64,000 nt of DNA from Vibrio rumoiensis (lineage in GTDB: Bacteria; Pseudomonadota; Gammaproteobacteria; Enterobacterales; Vibrionaceae). Positions within the stretch are counted from its first letter, which is position 1, and every line of letters begins with the position of its first letter. The DNA is taken from the NCBI RefSeq assembly GCF_002218045.2, contig NZ_AP018686.1, positions 806,001-870,000 of the forward strand, given 5' to 3'. Positions 8,121 to 17,164 of the stretch are shown here, one piece after another. Below the pieces are notes generated by a model. It did not search any database, was not told where the DNA came from, and worked only from the letters and a program-made list of their open reading frames with translations. Both the position numbers and the translations under genes were made by a program.

Positions 8121-9494
8121 ATGTCTGTATTCACAAATCAACCTGCTACTGCAAACCCTGCAGTTTCTTCTGCCGATGTGATTTTACATGCCTTTGATTG
8201 GTCGTATCAAAAAGTGGCCAGCGAAGCCGAACGTATCGCTCAATTAGGCTATGACTCTGTATTAGTGTCACCTGCCATGACGTCCCCTGCTCACTCTGAA
8301 TGGTGGAACCGGTACCAACCACAAGATTATCGCGTGATTGATAACCCACTCGGCAACACTCATGATTTTATCGCCATGCAACGCGCTTTGTCGGAACATG
8401 GTATCGCCTTGTATGTCGATGTGGTGTTTAATCACATGGCGAATGAGTCTCAAGCTCGCGACGATCTCACCTACCCTAATCCACAAACAATGGCCGACTA
8501 CCAGGCTAAAGCGGAACATTTCGAATCATTAAAATTGTTCGGCGATTTATCACAACCATTGTTTACCGATGAAGATTTTGAGCCTGCTTTTCCTATCACC
8601 AACTGGCTCGACGCCAACGAGGTTCAGAAAGGACGTTTAAGCAGCAGCGATACTGACCCAGGATTACCGACCTTAGCGCCGACTGAAACGGTCATTGCCC
8701 ACCAGCAAGCCTACTTAAAAGCATTGAAAAACCTCGGCGTAGCAGGCTTTCGTATTGATGCAGCGAAACACCTTTCACCAGAGCATATTGCCAAAGTATG
8801 GACCGATGAGATCTGTGAAGACGTCAAAATATTTGGTGAGATCATTACCGACGGTGGTGAAGGAAAAACTGAGTATGAGGTCTTCTTAAAGCCTTTTATT
8901 GAAAGCACCTCTTTTGACGCTTACGATTTCCCGTTATTTCATCGTTTATTGGACGTGTTTAAATACGATCACAGCATGACCTCGTTATTAGATTTAGCCC
9001 AGCAAGGGCAATGTTTAGACGAGAAGCGCGCCATTACCTTTGCAGTGACGCATGATATTCCTAACAATGATGTCTTCCGCAATCAAATGCTGACGCCACA
9101 ACAAGAACAACTGGTGTATTGTTATTTACTCGGTTGTCGCAATGGTGCGCCGTTGATTTATACCGATTTAAACACCAGCAACGATCTGGATGCACTAGGC
9201 TACCCACGTTGGGAGCAAAGCTGGCACGATACTAGCCTTATCAAGATGATTCAGTTTCATAAGCAAGTGCATGGCTCGCCTATGCATATTCTGGAATCAA
9301 CAGATGAAGTATTGGTGGTTTTACGTGGCAGCGAAGAAAGCCCGTTGGGTGTGGTGGCGATTAATAAAAGTACCGAAGAATGCCATATTGAATTGCCGAG
9401 CACTAATCCGTTGAATGTATGGCTAGGTGGCGATGATTTATTGCGCCAAACCTTAACCTTGCCCGCACAATCTGGGGTGATGTTATTGGCGTAA
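8121..9494 (+). CDS. Alpha-amylase family (GH13) protein, cytoplasmic
   Basis: This is a 457-residue glycoside hydrolase of family 13. The conserved regions are present: D100-VVFNH (region I), the nucleophile D213 in GFRIDAAKHL, the acid E240 in IFGEII, and D312 in THDIPNN, where many family members have NHD. There is no signal peptide, so it should act in the cytoplasm on imported malto-oligosaccharides. It begins after AAAGAGGCATT and is 60 bases past the lamB terminator, so it may have its own promoter. The exact specificity (alpha-amylase or oligo-1,6-glucosidase-like) cannot be told from sequence alone. Confidence 0.85.
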   Translation: MSVFTNQPATANPAVSSADVILHAFDWSYQKVASEAERIAQLGYDSVLVSPAMTSPAHSEWWNRYQPQDYRVIDNPLGNTHDFIAMQRALSEHGIALYVDVVFNHMANESQARDDLTYPNPQTMADYQAKAEHFESLKLFGDLSQPLFTDEDFEPAFPITNWLDANEVQKGRLSSSDTDPGLPTLAPTETVIAHQQAYLKALKNLGVAGFRIDAAKHLSPEHIAKVWTDEICEDVKIFGEIITDGGEGKTEYEVFLKPFIESTSFDAYDFPLFHRLLDVFKYDHSMTSLLDLAQQGQCLDEKRAITFAVTHDIPNNDVFRNQMLTPQQEQLVYCYLLGCRNGAPLIYTDLNTSNDLDALGYPRWEQSWHDTSLIKMIQFHKQVHGSPMHILESTDEVLVVLRGSEESPLGVVAINKSTEECHIELPSTNPLNVWLGGDDLLRQTLTLPAQSGVMLLA

Positions 9495-9550
9495 TTCCTA
9501 TGACTTATCGAGGATGATTAACCTCATAGGCTCAGTGTACATCCGAAACT

Positions 9551-9582
9551 AAAAAGCCAGAGACATCCGCCTCTGGCTTTCT
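9551..9582. terminator. Bidirectional terminator between amylase and DUF2391 gene
   Basis: The stem AAAGCCAGAG and CTCTGGCTTT has a short loop, an A-run on the left and T's on the right. It serves the convergent genes on both sides. Confidence 0.8.
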
Positions 9583-9617
9583 TATTTCAGCGCCCAATCG
9601 CGCGGCTGATTTGCGTC

Positions 9618-10040
9618 TTACTCTTTATCAAAACTATCGACGACAATCGCGCCCATTGACGCAGGCATCGCTATCAGAATCAATCGCTTAAATGCTAATA
9701 ATGGCTCGGTTTGTAACGGGAGTTTGTCTAAGGTAAAAAGCACCAAGGCCACCACAAAAATGGTGAGCAAATAGGCAAATACAATGCGCAAAATAAACGC
9801 TAACATTCGGCGTTTCACATCGCTTTGAAATACGCTTTGATAGGCAAAAAAACCGAGGAATAAAATAGAAATAAAAAACAACATTGCCACATTTTCTAGT
9901 GGTAATGTTTTGCTTAAATCCCACGCTTCTTCTGAAAAAGAAATCGGAACCGCTAGGGTAAACGCGCCAATAATCACCTGGCTTGCATCTTCAAGGTTAA
10001 AGTTTAGTTTCATCAAGCGACTCTTTAATGATTGTGCCAT
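9618..10040 (-). CDS. Small integral membrane protein, DUF2391-like
   Basis: This 140-residue protein has about four hydrophobic segments (near residues 20-36, 48-68, 80-106 and 118-135). It resembles the DUF2391/TIGR02587 membrane family, a match made from memory of its layout rather than from a signature motif. The start has AAGGTAG a few bases upstream. It faces the amylase gene across a bidirectional terminator and is followed upstream by a LysE-type exporter on the same strand, about 60 bases away, with a heptamer repeat between. Its function is unknown. Confidence 0.6.
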   Translation of the reverse strand: MAQSLKSRLMKLNFNLEDASQVIIGAFTLAVPISFSEEAWDLSKTLPLENVAMLFFISILFLGFFAYQSVFQSDVKRRMLAFILRIVFAYLLTIFVVALVLFTLDKLPLQTEPLLAFKRLILIAMPASMGAIVVDSFDKE

Positions 10041-10068
10041 GTATGTCTACCTTCAATTCTAGCTTGAT

Positions 10069-10096
10069 ATGGTGAATGGTGAATGGTGAATGGTGA
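10069..10096. repeat. Heptamer tandem repeat, 4 units
   Basis: Four copies of a 7-base unit (ATGGTGA) run right up to the stop codon of the LysE-type gene. The sequence is non-coding. A different heptamer array sits in an equivalent place after nagZ. Confidence 0.85.
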
Positions 10097-10097
10097 G

Positions 10098-10712
10098 TTA
10101 AGCGACCCACATTACCCGCAATGCCAATGCAATTAATACCACCCCAGAGATGCGATCAATCCAGTGGGCTTTATTGCGTAATGTCGCCAGTAGTAATTGG
10201 CTGGAGAGCATAAACGTAATCAAGGTATACCACAGTCCATCAACAATGAAAGGGGTCATCACAATAATTGCTTTACTGCTGGTTTCGGCGCTCACCGCCA
10301 CAAACTGACTAAATAAGGCAGTAAAGAAAATAGCGATCTTCGGGCTGAGAATGGAAATCAAAAAGCCTTCTTTTGCCGATTGCGCCACCGAACAACTGTG
10401 TCCAGATTCTAAACGCTCGGCAATGCCGCCTTTGGATTGAATGGCATTGAAACCTAGCCAAGCTAAATACGCGGCACCGGCATAAGTAATCACTTTAAAC
10501 ACCAAAGGAAACTGGTGAAGTAAAATCGCTAAACCTAAAATGGTAAATAACGCATAAAGGCCAATCCCAAATGCATGTGCCCACGCCGTAGCTAAGCCAT
10601 TTTTTCGTCCACCAGCTAAGCTATGTTTTGCGACCATCGCCAAACTTGGCCCCGGTGACATAGCGCCCAATAAGCAGATAAGTAACAGCGATAACCAAAT
10701 AGTGAGTGTCAT
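10098..10712 (-). CDS. LysE/RhtB family amino-acid exporter
   Basis: This 204-residue inner-membrane protein has six predicted hydrophobic segments. The N-terminal signature LLGAMSPGPSLAMVAKHSLAGGRKNGLATAWAH, read in pieces, is diagnostic of the LysE/RhtB translocators, which export amino acids or related small molecules. The length is typical. AAGGGA precedes the ATG. The gene is divergent from the Gfo/Idh/MocA oxidoreductase at 10841. The substrate cannot be predicted. Confidence 0.88.
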   Translation of the reverse strand: MTLTIWLSLLLICLLGAMSPGPSLAMVAKHSLAGGRKNGLATAWAHAFGIGLYALFTILGLAILLHQFPLVFKVITYAGAAYLAWLGFNAIQSKGGIAERLESGHSCSVAQSAKEGFLISILSPKIAIFFTALFSQFVAVSAETSSKAIIVMTPFIVDGLWYTLITFMLSSQLLLATLRNKAHWIDRISGVVLIALALRVMWVA

Positions 10713-10840
10713 AAGTTCCCTTTATTCATATTGAATGCCTGCCTATTCTACTGAAAAAATCACATTGAAAGATCAACAACATTGAAAAAAATCCGTATGA
10801 TAGTCTGACGTTAAGCAAAATTTAGATAAAAGGAAAGAGA

Positions 10841-11788
10841 ATGAAAATTGCACTCATCGGACTCGGTGGCATCGCCCAAAAAGCCTACTTACCTTTTATT
10901 ACTCAAATTGAAGGTGTTGAATGGGTCTTATGCACCCGCAATGCCGATGTTCTACAAGGCTTAGCCAGCAAATATAATGTTCGAGAATACTACAGCGATT
11001 ACCGTCAATTGATTCATGCAGGCATTGATGCCGTGATGATCCACAGCGCGACGTCTAGTCATAAAGATATCGCCAGCTTCTTCTTATCGCAACGTATTGC
11101 CACTTTTGTTGATAAACCTCTGGTTGATAATGGCCACGACTGCGAAGCCCTGTACGATCTCGCTCAACGTAATAACACACCGTTATACGTTGGGTTTAAT
11201 CGCCGCCACATTCCCCTATTCAACCAGCATTTGGTCGGTGTGCAATCGGGAATGCCGCTCAGCTCTTTGCACTCATTACGTTGGGAAAAACATCGTTTCA
11301 ATCAACCTGGTGATGCGCGTACTTTTATTTTTGATGACTTTATTCACCCACTCGATAGCGTCAATATTTATGCGAAGGCCGATATAAACGATATACATAT
11401 TGCAACCCAGTGGAGCGATAATCAGCAACTCGCGAGTATCAATGTACAATGGCAGCAACAAGGTAGCTTGTTAAATGCGTCGATGAATCGTGTATTTGGT
11501 CAAACCCAAGAACGCATCTCTGCCGATTTTGCTAATCAGTCTTATGAATTCCGAGGTTTTATGGAGGGGACTTTGTGGCAAGACGACAAGGCTCAACAAT
11601 TACAAACCAAAGACTGGATGCCAATGCTGGCCACGAAAGGCTTTGATAATATGGTTCAAGAATGGCTTGGTATCGTCAAAACGGGGCACATGCCATCGTC
11701 TTTAATCGATAGAAATATCGCATCCCATTTATTAGCCGATGCTTTATGCCAACATGTATTAAAGCAGCAAACTCGAAAGGTGCACTAA
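10841..11788 (+). CDS. Gfo/Idh/MocA family oxidoreductase (MviM/YceM-like)
   Basis: This 315-residue NAD(P)-dependent dehydrogenase begins MKIALIGLGGIAQKAYLP, giving a Rossmann loop at residues 7-12. It carries a VDKP motif at 90-93, where the family usually reads EKP. The arrangement and the follow-on YVGFNRRHIP resemble the E. coli MviM/YceM branch. The substrate is unknown, probably a sugar derivative. A good ribosome site (AAAGGAAAGAG) precedes ATG. A TCCGTATGA half-site, like the dyads near 5.8-5.9 kb, lies about 50 bases upstream. A strong terminator follows. Confidence 0.8.
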   Translation: MKIALIGLGGIAQKAYLPFITQIEGVEWVLCTRNADVLQGLASKYNVREYYSDYRQLIHAGIDAVMIHSATSSHKDIASFFLSQRIATFVDKPLVDNGHDCEALYDLAQRNNTPLYVGFNRRHIPLFNQHLVGVQSGMPLSSLHSLRWEKHRFNQPGDARTFIFDDFIHPLDSVNIYAKADINDIHIATQWSDNQQLASINVQWQQQGSLLNASMNRVFGQTQERISADFANQSYEFRGFMEGTLWQDDKAQQLQTKDWMPMLATKGFDNMVQEWLGIVKTGHMPSSLIDRNIASHLLADALCQHVLKQQTRKVH

Positions 11789-11823
11789 TCACCACTCACA
11801 GCGGATATCGAATCGATAAAAAC

Positions 11824-11850
11824 AAAGGGATCCTATTTCAGGATCCCTTT
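11824..11850. terminator. Bidirectional terminator
   Basis: A perfect stem, AAAGGGATCCT and AGGATCCCTTT with a 5-base loop, lies between the oxidoreductase gene and the convergent acetyltransferase gene. Confidence 0.8.
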
Positions 11851-11900
11851 GCTCAGTGTTCGCATTATGTTGAATCAATTATGTATTACGATTGATATGG

Positions 11901-12431
11901 CTAGGTTGTGGCGTCTAATAAAGCCTTAGGACTTTCCCAACAATAAGTATGACATGGCACTTGTGAACCACATGGCGCTTTCCAGATAAAATCACCATCA
12001 TCTTGCGCAGCCAAAGACAAATAAAACGCTTTCGCTGGGGTATTACCCTCGAGTACTTCTAAATAGATACCCGAGTCAGAAAAATGTTTTTGCGCCCATG
12101 TTGCGGCTTCTGCTAGCAAGGTTTTTCCGTAACCTTTACCTCGCTGTGATTCATTCACATGCAAATTATCAATCATAGTACCTTGGTCAAAACTATGATT
12201 CCCATATAAACAAACAAAACCACATAACACTCCATCATCTTCCAATACAAGCACCCCTTGATTGAGTGACGGGTGAGTTAAACGCGTTTGCCACATAGCC
12301 AAATGCTCATCCTGCACTCTGTTTTTCAGATAATCATCATCTAACAGACCTTGGTAGACTTGCTGCCAACTAGTCGCATGTAGCTTTGCTATTTTCGAGT
12401 AATCCTGAAACTCTGCTTCTCTAACGAACAT
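11901..12431 (-). CDS. GNAT family N-acetyltransferase
   Basis: This is a GNAT acetyltransferase of 176 residues if started at ATG 12431, where CAAGGAGCAAGG directly precedes. An upstream in-frame ATG at 12560 would add 43 residues unlike the family and has no ribosome site. The acetyl-CoA loop QRGKGYGK is at residues 96-103, preceded by the beta-strand TMIDNLHVNE. Substrate unknown. A terminator-like hairpin lies upstream (12561-12591) and marks the end of the next minus-strand gene. Confidence 0.85.
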   Translation of the reverse strand: MFVREAEFQDYSKIAKLHATSWQQVYQGLLDDDYLKNRVQDEHLAMWQTRLTHPSLNQGVLVLEDDGVLCGFVCLYGNHSFDQGTMIDNLHVNESQRGKGYGKTLLAEAATWAQKHFSDSGIYLEVLEGNTPAKAFYLSLAAQDDGDFIWKAPCGSQVPCHTYCWESPKALLDATT

Positions 12432-12560
12432 CCTTGCTCCTTGAGTATCTATTTTATTGTTTTCTCTAATGTATCGAAAAACAGACCAAAGATTGCACTT
12501 TTTTATGGGTAAATAACAGCATAAACGAAAAGAAAGATAGAGAGTGGAGAGGTGAAACAA

Positions 12561-12591
12561 AAAAAGCCAATAGATTTCTCTATTGGCTTTT
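12561..12591. terminator. Terminator after the 116-residue gene
   Basis: The stem AAAAGCCAATAGA and TATTGGCTTTT lies just downstream of the stop of the 12615-12965 minus-strand gene. Confidence 0.8.
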
Positions 12592-12614
12592 CATCAGCGA
12601 GTTAAAACAGCAAC

Positions 12615-12965
12615 TTAACTACGTTTTGGCTGAGTATACGTTTTACCTGCTGCGGTATAAGTTTCTTTATTTTTCACATCGAACATAATGTCAAAGAACC
12701 AGGCTACGAAACGGATAATATCGTCACCTTCATTCATAATATGTTCAACGTATTCTTGCTCAACGCCATTATCATCAGGCTGAGTTGTCACATGATAGAT
12801 ACGGTTTTCACCTTCCACTTCTGCTAGTGCAAATTGCCCAGACAGAGATTTCGCGGCATCGGCCACATTACTGTCGCTGTTCATTTGTAAAAACTTAAGT
12901 GCCGTTGGTACTGAATCTAGAGTACATAACGTTTTTACCAGTGTTTCGAAATCGCTTTGTTGCAT
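12615..12965 (-). CDS. Hypothetical protein, 116 aa
   Basis: This is a soluble, acidic protein without signal peptide, membrane segment or recognised motif. It starts MQQSDFETLVKTLCTLDSVP and has the hydrophobic stretch IIRFVAWFFDIMFDVKN near the C-terminus. The ribosome site is weak. Base use matches the core genes. It is transcribed alone, with its own terminator. I cannot assign a function; it looks like a conserved Vibrio protein. Confidence 0.6.
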   Translation of the reverse strand: MQQSDFETLVKTLCTLDSVPTALKFLQMNSDSNVADAAKSLSGQFALAEVEGENRIYHVTTQPDDNGVEQEYVEHIMNEGDDIIRFVAWFFDIMFDVKNKETYTAAGKTYTQPKRS

Positions 12966-13095
12966 GTTCTATTAGCCTTGTATTTAGGTCTTTGACCCTT
13001 GAGCAGAGTTTCTTGCCCCGGATTCTACACTATTTCTATAACGATAAGTAATACCAAAACACTAAGGGATGCATTCGATATTGAGAGTGCAGTAC

Positions 13096-13127
13096 AAAAG
13101 AAAAACCCCGACACTTTCGTATCGGGG
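13096..13127 (-). terminator. Terminator of the CsrB-like RNA
   Basis: A GC-rich stem (CCCCGA with TCGGGG) is followed on the minus strand by TTTTTCTTTT. Confidence 0.88.
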
Positions 13128-13510
13128 TTATAGTCTTACTCGCAGCAATCCGGCTACTATCAGTGCTCCATGCATCTAATCCTTGATAGTGCTTATCCTA
13201 AGCTCATTCCTGCCTCGCCTTCCTAGCGGTGTCCTTACGCAAATCCTTGCTGCTAATTGTTCCTAATTAGCGCTCATCACTTGTTCCTTGAGCGGTGTTC
13301 CCTTCCTCAAACTAGAGGGGTCCATTAATCCATTTAAGTCGCATCCTGCCACTTAATTTAATCCGTTAAATGTCCTTTGCATCCTGCTGGCCGTTATCCT
13401 AACCACCAACCTTCATCCTGAATAAAACCATCTTGGTTTTTCTTAAATCCTATGTCGTTTCCTTCCGACACCAATAAGACTACGCTTTTGATGAAATTCC
13501 TCAAGAGATC
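13096..13510 (-). ncRNA. csrB: CsrB-family regulatory RNA
   Basis: No gene lies in 12966-13689. Read on the minus strand, about 370 bases hold roughly 24 GGA triplets by eye count, many as AGGA or AAGGA. Several sit in hairpin loops, such as GCTAATT-AGGAAC-AATTAGC and TGTCG-GAAGGAAA-CGACA. The segment ends in a strong terminator, CCCCGA and TCGGGG followed by TTTTTCTTTT (13096-13127). This is the hallmark of CsrB/RsmZ RNAs, which sequester the translational regulator CsrA. The 5' end is not defined; it lies after the helicase terminator (13558-13597) and near the first GGA at about 13498. Which of the several Vibrio Csr RNAs it is cannot be told. Confidence 0.85.
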
Positions 13511-13557
13511 GAATTCAAAGTTTTTAATCTTTCTCTAAAGGAAAAACGCTGAAAAAC

Positions 13558-13597
13558 AAAAAAGCCATCCATAACAATGCGTTATAAATAGCTTTTT
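13558..13597 (-). terminator. Terminator of the RhlE-type helicase gene
   Basis: On the minus strand AAAAAGC and ATAAC pair with GTTAT and GCTTTTTT, with small internal loops, and a T-run follows. It separates the helicase transcript from the CsrB-like RNA. Confidence 0.65.
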
Positions 13598-13637
13598 CTA
13601 ATTTATATATCAATTTGCCGTTATCACTTACATCGCT

Positions 13638-13655
13638 TGTAAGCGATCTCGCACA
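13638..13655 (-). promoter_or_regulatory. GacA/UvrY-type box upstream of the CsrB-like RNA
   Basis: The minus strand reads TGTGCG-AGATCG-CTTACA. The known GacA/UvrY(VarA) box is TGTAAG-N6-CTTACA, so one half is perfect and the other has two changes. It overlaps a second dyad, CTTACA-TCGCT-TGTAAG (13627-13643). The position, about 130-145 bases before the likely RNA start, matches where such boxes sit before csrB/rsm genes. Confidence 0.65.
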
Positions 13656-13689
13656 CGGAGAATCCTATATTTTACCGACTCAATTTCGA

Positions 13690-15111
13690 TTAAAAATTGC
13701 TACCGTTATTTTTAGGATTACGTTGTGGTGATGCACCAGCAGGCTTACGGTTAGCGACTGGTTTAGGTTTCGCATTGGCTTGTGGCTTTGCCGCTGCGTC
13801 GTTAGATGCTGTCGCCGGCTTTGCATTACCCGCATGACGACGGTTTTTGCTTACGGGTTTATGACCACGTGCATTGTCACCTGAACGTTGTCCATCATTA
13901 TGTTGGAACGTTTTTTTCGGTTTCTTTGGTTTTTTCGGTTTCATTGGACGGGTATCCAATCTCGATTCCGGCAGTTTATTCACCACTGGGAAACCATCAA
14001 GTTCCATACGTGGTAATACTTGTTTGATTAAGCGTTCAATTGAGAATAAGTCATGCGCTTCATCGACACACACTAAAGAAATCGCTTTACCCGTTGCGCC
14101 AGCACGGCCAGTACGGCCAATACGGTGGACATAGTCTTCTGATACATGTGGTAAGTCAAAGTTCACGACTTGCGGTAGTTGGGCAATATCAATACCACGA
14201 GCCGCGATATCGGTTGCCACTAACACGCGCACTTCACCCGTTTTAAAGTTCTCTAATGCTTTGGTACGTGCGCCCTGACTTTTGTTGCCGTGAATCGCTG
14301 CAGAAGTCACACCTTTCTCATCTAAGAAACGGCTCAAACGGTTCGCGCCATGCTTTGTTTTGCTAAACACTAACACTTGTTGCCAATCATTATCTTCAAT
14401 CAGCTTAAGTAGCATTGGTGCTTTCTTTTTCTGATCCGCAGGATAGATGCATTGCTCAACGGTTGTTGCTGTTTGGTTTGCTGGATTAACTGAAATTTCG
14501 ACTGGGTTATTCACTAAACCTTTTGCAAGTTGACGAATTTCGTCAGAGAAGGTTGCTGAGAATAATAAGTTCTGACGCTTCGCCGGTAAGAAAGATAAGA
14601 TCTTACGGATGTCACGAATAAAGCCCATATCCAACATGCGGTCAGCTTCATCAAGCACTAAGACTTCAAGTTGAGAAAAGCGCACAGCATTTTGGTTATA
14701 TAAATCTAATAGACGACCTGGGGTTGCGACGAGCACATCCACACCTTGTCTTAATTTCATCATTTGTGGGTTAATTTTAACGCCACCAAAGACAACGGTT
14801 GAAGTTAAACGTGTGTGTCGGCTGTATTGATCTACGTTCTTATGAACCTGAGCGGCTAACTCACGTGTTGGGGTTAAAATCAGTGCACGAACTTGATTCG
14901 GTTTAACACGGTCACCGGCCAATAAACGCTCAAGAATTGGAAGTGTGAAACCGGCTGTCTTACCTGTACCCGTCTGAGCTGCTGCCATCACATCTTGCCC
15001 TTCAATAACGGCTGGGATCGCTTTTGCTTGGATTGGTGAAGGTGTGGTATAGCCTTGCTCTTCCACCGCTTTAAGTAAAGGGGCAGAAAGTCCTAAAGAG
15101 GAAAAACTCAT
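13690..15111 (-). CDS. rhlE: DEAD-box RNA helicase, RhlE-like
   Basis: This ATP-dependent RNA helicase has 473 residues when started at MSFSSLGLS. The upstream extension from 15171 is not family-like. The motifs are in order: Q-motif region PSPIQ (25-29), AQTGTGKT (45-52), PTRELA, TPGR, DEAD (154-157), SAT (185-187) and HRIGRTGR. The C-terminal tail is basic and low-complexity (KPKKPKKPKK, then alanine, proline and asparagine-rich), typical of RhlE and probably RNA-binding. It likely works in ribosome assembly or RNA decay. The 5' leader is long, with no gene up to 15666. The csrB-like RNA lies directly downstream on the same strand. Confidence 0.87.
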   Translation of the reverse strand: MSFSSLGLSAPLLKAVEEQGYTTPSPIQAKAIPAVIEGQDVMAAAQTGTGKTAGFTLPILERLLAGDRVKPNQVRALILTPTRELAAQVHKNVDQYSRHTRLTSTVVFGGVKINPQMMKLRQGVDVLVATPGRLLDLYNQNAVRFSQLEVLVLDEADRMLDMGFIRDIRKILSFLPAKRQNLLFSATFSDEIRQLAKGLVNNPVEISVNPANQTATTVEQCIYPADQKKKAPMLLKLIEDNDWQQVLVFSKTKHGANRLSRFLDEKGVTSAAIHGNKSQGARTKALENFKTGEVRVLVATDIAARGIDIAQLPQVVNFDLPHVSEDYVHRIGRTGRAGATGKAISLVCVDEAHDLFSIERLIKQVLPRMELDGFPVVNKLPESRLDTRPMKPKKPKKPKKTFQHNDGQRSGDNARGHKPVSKNRRHAGNAKPATASNDAAAKPQANAKPKPVANRKPAGASPQRNPKNNGSNF

Positions 15112-15666
15112 AAATATTGATCTCGATAAATAGAAAAGCCAAAGGCTTAGAGGTATGAATATCAATATCATTTATATCCAAAATAATTGGATATATACAC
15201 TCATTAACTTCAACCTTATTTAAGGTATCGACTTAGTTAAGTATATGAGAATTTACTCTGCTTTCAGGATTGGTGTCGCTGGAAGTGATATTAATAATCT
15301 TGATTGAGCGGCTATTCTGACCGCTTTATAGCAAAGCAGCAACTAATATCGTGACTTTTATCACAAATGATCAGGCATGATGGCCACTTTTTTGCGTCGC
15401 CTCCAAACTTAACACCTAAACCTCGCCTTATAAAAAAGGGATATTGACCACTGAACAAGCGGTTTGAATGAAAATACACCGCTCTATTATTCAGCATGAT
15501 ACTTGAGCTCTTTATGCGCCACTTTTCTCTCAAAAAATTGCCGTTTCCCTATTTCACTTTGATTAGAAAATCGGTATTCTTGCCGCCATTGAATAAATCA
15601 TGGATTGATAGTGAATAGTTATGCGAAGGATTGCGTAATTTTTAAGCATTACCATTTGAGAGCATA
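15112..15666. promoter_or_regulatory. Divergent intergenic region between rhlE and yjiH-like gene
   Basis: I see no credible gene in these 555 bases. One CRP-like site, CGTGA-CTTTTA-TCACA, lies at 15350-15365, with 9 of 10 core bases fitting TGTGA-N6-TCACA. It is about 240 bases from rhlE and 300 from the yjiH-like gene, so which gene it serves is unclear. Confidence 0.45.
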
Positions 15667-17055
15667 ATGAACGATTCTTCAAAACTAGCGGGTAACGCTA
15701 AGGTTGAAAAAACAACCTACCCAGTAAAAACTTACCTTACCTTTATTATTCCATCTTTGATCGGTTTGTTTTTATTCATGGCCCCGCTCAGCTATCAAGG
15801 CTCATACACGATTCCTGTAGCAATCTTGGCAAAATCCCTACAAGCGACCATTAGCGGTAGCATCATTGAAGTCATTACGATGGTTATTGCGTTTATGGCC
15901 GTGATCACTACTTTGTATAAATTGGTTCAACCTTCATTTATTAAAAACAACGCCTTCTTACATGCTTTGCTGACGCCATCATTAATTTGGTTTGTCGTGC
16001 GAATCCTAGGTGGCGTCGCTGCGATTATGGCGTTTTACCATGTGGGTCCTGAAATGGTTTGGGAAGAAAATACAGGAGGAATGGTACTTAGTGGCCTATT
16101 ACCTACCTTATTCTGTGTTTTCATTTTTGCCGGTATGCTTTTGCCTCTACTGCTTAACTTTGGCTTGCTTGAACTGTTTGGCACGCTATTAAGTAAAGTG
16201 ATGCGTCCTATCTTTAACCTACCAGGACGTTCAGCTATTGATTGTATGGCTTCTTGGTTAGGTGATGGCTCGGTTGGTATCTTGCTAACAAGCAAACAAT
16301 ATGAAGATAAGTTTTATACTCAACGAGAAGCGGCGATTGTCGGTACGACTTTCTCTGCGGTGTCGATTACTTTCAGCTTGGTGGTTATCGCGCAAGTTAA
16401 CCTTGAGCATCTGTTCATTCCATTTTATGGCGCGGTTTGTTTAGCCGGTCTTGTGGCGGCAATCATCTTGCCACGCATTCCACCACTACGCTGGAAAAAA
16501 GACACTTTCATTGATGGTTCAGTGCCAGATATGAAAGCAGATGATTTACCAGCAGGACACAGCAACTTCTCTTGGGGCATGCATTTAGCGCTAACTAAAG
16601 CGGACAATGTTGGCTCGTTGCATAAAGTACTTATTGAAGGGATTAAAAATGCCATTGATATGGTGTTTGGCGTATTACCTGTCGTGATGGCGTTAGGTAC
16701 TGGTGCTCTTATAATTGCAGAACACAGCTCACTGTTCGAAATCCTTGGCCAGCCATTTATTCCTTACTTAAAGCTATTAGGTCTGCCTGAAGCCGTTGCT
16801 GCTTCACAAACCATTGTGGTCGGTTTTGCCGATATGTTTATTCCAGCGATTCTTGCTGCTCCGATCCACAGTGATATGACCCGCTTTGTGATTGCGGCAA
16901 TGTCGGTCACCCAGCTGATTTATATGTCTGAAGTGGGCGCTCTACTGTTAGGCAGTAAAATCCCAGTAACCTTATTGGAATTGTTCGTGATCTTTATTTT
17001 ACGAACCCTCATTACCCTACCAGTGATTGTTGGCGTTGCGCATTTGATTTTTTAA
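15667..17055 (+). CDS. YjiH family membrane protein (nucleoside recognition/gate domain)
   Basis: This is a 462-residue inner-membrane protein with about ten hydrophobic segments. It matches the YjiH family: IIPSLIGLFLFMAPL near the N-terminus, then GRSAIDCMASWLGDGSVGILL in the middle, and a second gate-like half with GFADMFIPAILAAP. Members carry the nucleoside-recognition (gate) domain and are probably transporters; the substrate is not known. ATG follows GAGAGCATA. It is monocistronic, closed by a strong terminator. Confidence 0.85.
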   Translation: MNDSSKLAGNAKVEKTTYPVKTYLTFIIPSLIGLFLFMAPLSYQGSYTIPVAILAKSLQATISGSIIEVITMVIAFMAVITTLYKLVQPSFIKNNAFLHALLTPSLIWFVVRILGGVAAIMAFYHVGPEMVWEENTGGMVLSGLLPTLFCVFIFAGMLLPLLLNFGLLELFGTLLSKVMRPIFNLPGRSAIDCMASWLGDGSVGILLTSKQYEDKFYTQREAAIVGTTFSAVSITFSLVVIAQVNLEHLFIPFYGAVCLAGLVAAIILPRIPPLRWKKDTFIDGSVPDMKADDLPAGHSNFSWGMHLALTKADNVGSLHKVLIEGIKNAIDMVFGVLPVVMALGTGALIIAEHSSLFEILGQPFIPYLKLLGLPEAVAASQTIVVGFADMFIPAILAAPIHSDMTRFVIAAMSVTQLIYMSEVGALLLGSKIPVTLLELFVIFILRTLITLPVIVGVAHLIF

Positions 17056-17081
17056 TCATTCAACACATTGACGATCAATAC

Positions 17082-17118
17082 AAAGAAGCCTGCATCGAGT
17101 GTGGTGCAGGCTTCTTTT
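17082..17118. terminator. Terminator after yjiH-like gene
   Basis: The stem AAGAAGCCTGCA and TGCAGGCTTCTT is followed by T's. It can serve the convergent ygiW-like gene as well. Confidence 0.85.
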
Positions 17119-17164
17119 ATTTAGTTTTGATGTTTATTTTAATTCTGGCTACTTCACTTCTCGT

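Noticed and set aside
15312..15533. 73-codon minus-strand frame upstream of the yjiH-like gene
   Set aside because: Lies in the promoter region, with no domain and no ribosome site.
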